63,500 nucleotides of DNA. Source: Apostichopus japonicus. Lineage: Eukaryota > Echinodermata > Holothuroidea > Aspidochirotida > Stichopodidae. Shown piece by piece: positions 61,301 to 63,500 of this stretch. The stretch covers positions 11,814,001 to 11,877,500 of the forward strand of contig NC_092573.1 of NCBI RefSeq assembly GCF_037975245.1. The letters are read 5' to 3'. Under the pieces are notes generated by a model. That model was not told where the DNA came from. It did not search any database and saw only the letters and a program-made list of their open reading frames with translations. The position numbers and the translations under genes were made by a program. The number at the start of each line of letters is the position of its first letter. Positions within the stretch are counted from its first letter, which is position 1.

Positions 61301-62100
61301 TGGCCTACCCTCCACCAAATTGAAAGGGCTCGAGCGTCACAGCTTAGAAGACTCATTTACCCCATAGTTCTGTAAATCAATACAAACTTAGTATTGAAAA
61401 TTTAATTATTACTTTCTTTTATCTAGCAGATTGAATTACAAGTAATTCAGTTCCGACATCTTGTTTATTTATGGCACAATACTTCACTTCTCATCATCAC
61501 CCTGACTGAATAATAGACAACTTTCCCTAGAAAAAAAAGTGTCTATTCTACCAAACCATCTATTATCCCCCGTAGGACCTCTTGCGAGGTCGAACAGGGG
61601 TAAACTTCTCTTTGTTGTTGACAAGTAATTCTTTAGTCATCACAGAAGTGCTTTCGATCCCCTTCCCCATGCACCAGCGTTAAAATCATGACCTTCCGTT
61701 TGTAACGGGTGTCATCAGTTGAACCGAGGAACTTCAAACATCAAGTTACATCAAGTAATTTTTCAGCAATTAAAAATGTACTTTCGACGTAGTCAACCCT
61801 CCCCCATACCCAACTCAGTTTCGCCATTTAACCAATGCATCATTACACTCTTCACAACACAAAAAGGAACAGGATTCAGTCCCTGGTTGGTTTGCGATTC
61901 TGTTATTTTAAAAAACTTTGCCAGGATAGTCATTATTCTTTGCTATGATTTGGTTTAATCGTACTGGTGTTTAAGATGAAGCGTTACGTGTAAGATCTTT
62001 CATTTTGTGTAGGTCCAAATTGGTCTCGATGAAAAGGATGAAGAGTTTGAGATCTACTTAGATGATGAATGGTTTAATGCCACCAGACTGAAAGAAGAAG
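31269..62100 (+). CDS. Giant MUC4-like mucin with vWD-C8-TIL/LDLa/CCP/EGF/NIDO/AMOP/vWD, 3' incomplete (23 exons)
   Basis: The model is a secreted or membrane-tethered mucin. Order (residues): signal peptide 1-20; Thr/Ser repeat region about 31-2880; vWD1 about 2890-3109; C8 3110-3178; TIL 3178-3246; EGF-like 3246-3304; LDLa 3305-3391 (two); CCP 3392-3508 (two); EGF 3509-3588 (two); NIDO about 3589-3835; AMOP about 3858-4050; vWD2 from 4051 and running off the window. The NIDO-AMOP-vWD core is the arrangement known from MUC4. The vWD-C8-TIL module is typical of gel-forming mucins, tectorins and related proteins, and their combination here is unusual. All 23 exons have GT-AG ends and compatible phases with no internal stop. 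The true start is the signal-peptide ATG at 31269 (or an alternative at 24325). Whether a C-terminal membrane segment exists cannot be seen. Confidence 0.9.
32721..32774 (+). CDS. Mucin exon 2: signal peptide end and mature N terminus
   Basis: The exon follows TTCTTTACAG and ends at GTTAGT, symmetric phase 1-1. It reads (F)AVKTSYANTTIITEGVT. A signal peptidase site after TSYA fits the A-x-A-like -1/-3 rule only moderately. It joins 34155 to make the in-frame Val of VTVISDETTS. Confidence 0.8.
33638..33994 (+). repeat. Pair of 66-bp direct repeats upstream of the giant exon
   Basis: GAAACTATAAGTG-n-CAGTCTGAGGAC through GGAGATAAATCG-GTATACA occurs at 33,638-33,703 and 33,928-33,994 with about five differences, in the intron just before the repeat exon. 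Upstream, AACTCAT-n-ATTGAAACTAGGTCAT is also duplicated (33,585-33,633). Confidence 0.9.
34155..42970 (+). CDS. Mucin exon 3: giant Thr/Ser repeat exon and start of vWD1
   Basis: A single 8,816-base exon (acceptor TTTGACAG, donor GTAAGA) encodes about 45 tandem copies of a 61- or 62-residue unit. It then diverges (about 42,480-42,720) into the first vWD domain at about 42,735. In one unit counted by hand about 40% of residues are Thr or Ser, with many Asp/Glu and almost no Lys/Arg. This is a typical O-glycosylated mucin domain, extended and acidic, with no cysteines in the repeats. The apparent ATG at 34121 lies in the preceding intron. vWD1 starts GNAFGNVNFKTFDG, where the family usually has GDPHY-x-TFDG. 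Confidence 0.93.
34204..42560 (+). repeat. Coding tandem repeat, 183/186-bp unit, about 45 copies
   Basis: I located 45 occurrences of the unit landmark GTAGTATCAAAG, from 34,396 to 42,547, spaced exactly 183 or 186 bp. The 183-bp spacing follows units containing TTAVDETSDSNLK, which is one residue shorter than TITIPEETSDPIL-type units. Variants recur in a set order (SQS-type unit, then SNLK-type, then ADDEG-type), so there is higher-order structure. The frame is kept throughout. Confidence 0.97.
39066..42285 (+). repeat. Recent 1,665-bp (nine-unit) tandem duplication inside the mucin repeat
   Basis: The variant CTATGCTAGAAG occurs only at 39,066 and 40,731, 1,665 bp apart (six 186-bp plus three 183-bp units). 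The series of unit variants after each is the same to about 42,285, including the rare EPPTTAV and IFSSDG variants. The only protein differences I saw were Thr/Ala in LT(T/A)DGMAS and Phe/Leu in DPF(F/L)TTDG. Confidence 0.9.
43417..43533 (+). CDS. Mucin exon 4: vWD1 continued
   Basis: Thirty-nine codons in phase 0 between CCCTTCTAG and GTAAGT. It reads ALVFEFDTEGNIMLNEVKNILP through EVEVWQTGTYI, alternating beta strands typical of the middle of a vWD domain. Confidence 0.88.
43965..44123 (+). CDS. Mucin exon 5: vWD1, GLLGNFNGE motif
   Basis: Fifty-three codons between TAAACAG and GTGAGT. It contains LQVRWITHHGCLSVGL and VDGLLGNFNGEPDDDF. The last is the vWD 'GLCGNFNG...DDF' signature, but with Leu in place of the usual Cys. 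Confidence 0.92.
44442..44586 (+). CDS. Mucin exon 6: end of vWD1
   Basis: The exon follows GTTATTTTCAG and ends at a weaker GTGGGT donor in phase 1. It reads QTLNQFVKSFVIKQEGTSDG through RCSILTDKS. A four-base shift of the donor would break the frame into the next exon. Confidence 0.82.
45119..45935. mobile_element. hAT-type element with perfect 15-bp TIRs and 8-bp target site duplication
   Basis: It starts CATGGGCGGCGATCC and ends GGATCGCCGCCCATG, perfectly inverted. It is flanked by CTGCTGGA at 45111-45118 and 45936-45943. It is 817 bp long, lies in mucin intron 44587-47304 and has no transposase. Part of the interior (about 45,770-45,870) repeats the GCGAAGCGTACAAG family in reverse. Confidence 0.95.
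46030..46620. repeat. Old dispersed repeat related to 1,140-1,400
   Basis: It shares ATTTGGACCTTTCGTT, GTAGTACCA, GAGATRAAAAGT and TCGAAA-rich sequence in the same order with the left end of the window. Diverged; class unknown. Confidence 0.55.
47305..47511 (+). CDS. Mucin exon 7: C8 domain
   Basis: Symmetric phase 1-1 exon between TTTTCCAG and GTAATT. It reads GPFASCLISAAGPQRNSELYYEKCIADLCSV through SEC and DWRQKSVCE. The spaced cysteines (C...C...C...CG...C...C) and 'y..C..D.C' are the C8 signature that follows vWD domains. Confidence 0.9.
49789..49991 (+). CDS. Mucin exon 8: TIL (trypsin-inhibitor-like cysteine-rich) domain
   Basis: The exon follows TTCACTAG and ends at GTGGGT. It reads ELRCPSNSTYKV, NTCAS, GCFCDNGYTREG, CVASSQCGCFYKGNYQK. 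Ten cysteines in TIL spacing, including the G-C-x-C-x2-G-Y and CGC-x-Y-x-G-x-Y ending, complete the vWD-C8-TIL module. Confidence 0.94.
50842..51016 (+). CDS. Mucin exon 9: cysteine-rich post-TIL and EGF-like segment
   Basis: The exon follows TTCACCTGTAG and ends at GTAAGC in phase 1. It reads GANFTTRTCDERCVCSSNHTPSC (the C-x-C piece following TIL domains) and then CHNKAFCGLVGGKHDCHCEDGYIGDGTSC, an EGF-like fold with C-x-C-x2-G-Y-x-G-x-G. Confidence 0.9.
51966..52085 (+). CDS. Mucin exon 10: degenerate LDL-receptor class A-like module
   Basis: Symmetric 1-1 exon between GTGTTTCAAG and GTAAGT. It reads ACHNFECSSPNYGC, then CNFNCDCDGCEDEAEDMCC. Cysteine order resembles LDLa, but the calcium-cage ending (usually DC-x-DGSDE-x-x-C) is altered to GCEDEAEDMCC, with an extra Cys pair. 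Confidence 0.75.
52471..52611 (+). CDS. Mucin exon 11: LDL-receptor class A module
   Basis: Symmetric 1-1 exon between TTTCATACAG and GTAGGA. It reads HCSKAGHTRCNSGRYIENSLFC and NGKDDCEDGSDEDDKLC. The intact DC-x-DGSDE motif provides the calcium-binding acidic cage of LDLa repeats. Confidence 0.94.
54062..54244 (+). CDS. Mucin exon 12: CCP/sushi domain 1
   Basis: Symmetric 1-1 exon between TTAATTTTCAG and GTAAGT, one domain per exon. It begins DHCDSFSLKDYNVTLSYS and ends ELKCRKGEWTGAVPDCF. The four cysteines and the 'C..G.W....P.C' ending define a sushi domain. Confidence 0.94.
54771..54938 (+). CDS. Mucin exon 13: CCP/sushi domain 2
   Basis: Symmetric 1-1 exon between CCTATTGCAG and GTGAGC. 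It begins APCGSINVVHGRPSNSENKHG, continues CDAGYESDDNSKSVTC and ends ENGEWLDDLATCA: four cysteines in sushi spacing and a conserved Trp. Confidence 0.94.
56055..56165 (+). CDS. Mucin exon 14: EGF-like domain
   Basis: Symmetric 1-1 exon between TTTGCCATAG and GTAAGT. It reads DVNECVSNPCENGVCENLE and YECSCSAGWTGRLCTD, a complete six-cysteine EGF. The D-V-N-E-C start resembles calcium-binding EGF, although the usual Asn hydroxylation segment is shortened. Confidence 0.95.
56628..56756 (+). CDS. Mucin exon 15: calcium-binding EGF-like domain
   Basis: Symmetric 1-1 exon between CTTATCTAG and GTAGGT. It reads DIDECELQTDLCREQEICEN, then TDGSYNCGCADGYILSD. D-I-D-E-C with C-x-N-T-x-G-S-Y-x-C is the EGF_CA signature. 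Confidence 0.95.
57079..57266 (+). CDS. Mucin exon 16: start of NIDO domain
   Basis: The exon follows CCTTTGCAG and ends at GTAAGT. It begins EEILLPFGTSQRDLRL, the usual 'l.pyG...gD' opening of NIDO-containing proteins, then DNFVSQTISIPTGFPLGDNFYYSLY. It leaves in phase 0. Confidence 0.9.
57807..57986 (+). CDS. Mucin exon 17: NIDO domain, APFWAD motif
   Basis: Sixty codons between TACTTTCAG and GTATTT. It contains an unusual aromatic stretch SWYYSWYYWYRSSYPYPHSW (residues within 3652-3711), then the conserved NIDO core VAPFWADAEIALGYSNVYYQ. Confidence 0.92.
58261..58401 (+). CDS. Mucin exon 18: NIDO domain, TWEKL motif
   Basis: Forty-seven codons between TTCTCCGAAG and GTAAGT. It reads VYERSSDETFIDSVTDKIR and TFRATWMLVVTWEKLIRPG, the 'a.w.lvvTW..v' strand of NIDO. 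Confidence 0.92.
58710..59214 (+). CDS. Mucin exon 19: end of NIDO and start of AMOP
   Basis: The exon follows TTCATTACAG and ends at GTAAGT in phase 1. It starts ANTFQAVLLTDGRYSFALF, the NIDO 'NtFQavL.tdg..sfa.f.Y' block. It continues through WEFRLEDNTE to the AMOP opening FCLDWYYQEPSPYQWTFRF and DPCPPSYWQARRDWRY. The apparent ORF start at the GTG at 58728 is internal. Confidence 0.94.
59412..59663 (+). CDS. Mucin exon 20: AMOP domain with tryptophan-rich patch
   Basis: Symmetric 1-1 exon between TTCTCGTCAG and GTAAGT. It reads YGEICYQPALSRP, then a patch (59450-59512) with 12 Trp in 21 residues beginning WWWSWGGSWWWGW, then AKGNICCYNTYTQS. C-Y...CCY is the AMOP signature. The longer open frame here (59397-59696, Gly-rich) is a different, non-coding frame. 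Phase and domain both select this one. Confidence 0.93.
60128..60247 (+). CDS. Mucin exon 21: end of AMOP
   Basis: Symmetric 1-1 exon between TGCCTTTTTCAG and GTGAGG. It reads EKDFLPRYHCCYKSRDWYFC, then NLYRNRRPTASTFWYRPPGW. This matches the AMOP ending 'D..P...CC.....C..y...RP...s..Y.pp', leading directly into GDPH. Confidence 0.93.
60784..60932. repeat. 10-bp minisatellite, CTACAGTCTC unit
   Basis: About 14 imperfect copies of (C/T)TACAGTCTC. The array sits about 50 bp before the acceptor of mucin exon 22, and each unit contains a CTACAG that resembles a 3' splice site. Confidence 0.92.
60987..61210 (+). CDS. Mucin exon 22: start of second vWD domain with GDPH
   Basis: The exon follows CACTATCTAG and ends at GTAAGT. 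It reads GWFFGDPHMRTLDGYDYTFN and GLGEYVLVSIEAED, the vWD opening as in MUC4. GDPH is intact; in MUC4 and gel-forming mucins this tetrapeptide can be cleaved between Asp and Pro. Confidence 0.95.
62013..62100 (+). CDS. Mucin exon 23: second vWD domain continued
   Basis: The exon follows TTTGTGTAG and ends at GTATTT in phase 1. It reads VQIGLDEKDEEFEIYLDDEWFNATRLKEE. It is supported by phase continuity and the vWD 'v.v.ld..........v.v.g' pattern. The gene continues beyond the window: no exon is seen after 62,100. Confidence 0.85.
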
Positions 62101-62315
62101 GTATTTTGAATCATATTAGTCATGTAGAATATCAGTCATGTAGAATATCAACGGTATGGCTGGTGTAACCCTCCCACTCTCCCTGTCCCACTCCTTCATC
62201 TTCACCCAAACTTTCAGTTTAACGTTTAATTATTAGTACAATTACAGACCTAATTGATAGCTTCCCTTACACGTGGAATCCTGCCTCAAATAGTTCAAGG
62301 AATACAGTCACTCTT

Positions 62316-63398
62316 CTTACGTTGGAATGCGAGAGGTCTCGATAATTAATTTTAACGAGACACAAGCCTGGGTTCGTTTCCGTAAGGAACACAGACGAGT
62401 TGACGAGTCTAGAGATTTTAAATGAGAACGTAAACTATATTGAACAATGGATTTTGAACTAACAACAACAAGTGGTAATTACAAATATATGTCAAATTAC
62501 TCACAAACTTAACAAGATAGGATACACTTTAAAACACGCTGGTCTCTTCCAACGGCGATATCCCTCAGCGGCCACGACCTTGATGACGACGATTCTCGGT
62601 CCGTTGTACCGCGAAATTCACTGGTCCTCGACGAAGTTTCTCGCGATCCCAGAAACAGCAGTCACCTTCTTTCCGGCGATGCTCCAAAACAGAAGACGGA
62701 CTTCCAGCCACAATAGAGTGAAGCACAAGTCGAACTTCTCGCCGACTAAATATTACCAGAGTCAGTCCAAAATCAGCTTTATAGCCACCAACTCCTGGCG
62801 TAACGAACTTCCTCAACGGAGACAGAAATTCTTCACCTTCTCCGCAATAACGACTGAAAACTGTAGTATCACAGTAAAGTCCTCTTCAAACTTCTGAATG
62901 GAAGTGTAGAATCAATCTTGGTATCGATATCTCAATCCTTCAGAAAGTATTGGTAGTTGAGCACTGACGATATATAGTAGAATGGTATAATATGTGTCGT
63001 CGCTTGTATTCGTTCAGAAGCTTAGAAACTCTCCGATCTGGGCGGGTTTTTATACGATTCGCCATGTCAAGAATCATCTAGATCTTTCTCGATACACCTG
63101 ACCCAGTTTCTCTATTCTTGGAAGTCCTTTGCATATCTCGCGTACGTTCCAGAGAATCCACGAAAATGTGTACAGCTTACACGCGATCTCACGTAAACCG
63201 ACGTTAACCCGAGACCAGCGCGTCATCATAAGGAATATACCAGAACAATCGTGTATTATAACATTTTGACACGGTAACCCGACCTAATTTCTCAAATACT
63301 GATTTATCACGTAGGCAATTTTAAAGACTTTCTATATAATAACATTAGGTTCCTCACTAGCAGTAACTAGCGTTAGGCTACAATGGGCCCTCGTAACA
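62316..63398 (-). mobile_element. Probable solo LTR of an LTR retrotransposon
   Basis: On the minus strand it begins TGTTACGAGGGCCC and ends near CGTAAG (a short imperfect inverted TGTTACG/CGTAAG pair). It is flanked by CTCTT at 62311-62315 and 63399-63403, a 5-bp target duplication. A TATAAAAA box lies at about 63,047-63,054 on the minus strand, roughly 350 bp from the 5' end as in a U3 region. It is GC-richer than its surroundings. No internal gag/pol region is present. The superfamily is not determined. Confidence 0.72.
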
Positions 63399-63500
63399 CT
63401 CTTTATAAAAGCCTGGCTCCTGCTAATTTTTATTATTTTCAATCATCTAAAAAGGCAGACATATACGCCATACCGTTGAGACGAAATTCTGTATACTGCA

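Noticed and set aside
62472-62897. 141-residue plus-strand open frame
   Set aside because: It falls inside the probable solo LTR, shows no family features and is on the opposite strand to the LTR promoter.

Overview
The window is AT-rich animal nuclear DNA. It shows GT-AG introns of 0.3-3 kb, dense microsatellites, tRNA-derived SINE relics, non-autonomous hAT-type DNA transposons with poly-G/poly-C stretches, and an LTR. Gene content (a DEG/ENaC channel; a mucin with NIDO-AMOP-vWD plus vWD-C8-TIL, LDLa, CCP and EGF modules) and repeat content suit an invertebrate. My leaning is a marine deuterostome such as an echinoderm, but this is inference; nothing here fixes the species.

Layout. (1) About 1-15,387, plus strand: the 3' part of a DEG/ENaC sodium channel gene. 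Ten exons join in frame into 390 residues, from just after the first membrane segment to the stop. The first exon(s) with the N terminus and TM1 lie upstream of 2,918, probably outside the window. Its introns hold two related hAT MITEs, a SINE and several simple repeats. (2) 15,388-24,324 and most of 24,368-31,268: intergenic or 5'-flanking, repeat-rich sequence. It holds a pure 344-bp ATC microsatellite, a dead LINE endonuclease, AT-rich repeats, nested hAT-like elements, and a 385-bp inverted repeat whose right arm runs into a ~142-bp satellite. (3) 31,269 (or 24,325) to the right end, plus strand: a very large mucin gene, 3' end beyond the window. A signal-peptide exon and a small second exon lead into one 8.8-kb exon with about 45 Thr/Ser-rich repeats of 61-62 residues. 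Twenty further exons encode vWD, C8, TIL, EGF-like, LDLa x2, CCP x2, EGF x2, NIDO, AMOP and the start of a second vWD. All 23 exons join in frame (12,463 coding nt, about 4,154 residues so far). (4) 62,316-63,398: a probable solo LTR in the mucin's last visible intron.

The two genes are head-to-tail. Both are plausibly epithelial (an apical cation channel and a surface or secreted mucin), but nothing in the sequence shows a functional link. The most novel items are the chimeric mucin architecture, its recently expanding repeat exon, a tryptophan-rich patch inside AMOP, and two candidate signal-peptide first exons. All exon calls come from reading splice consensus, phase and domain continuity by eye; no transcript evidence was available.
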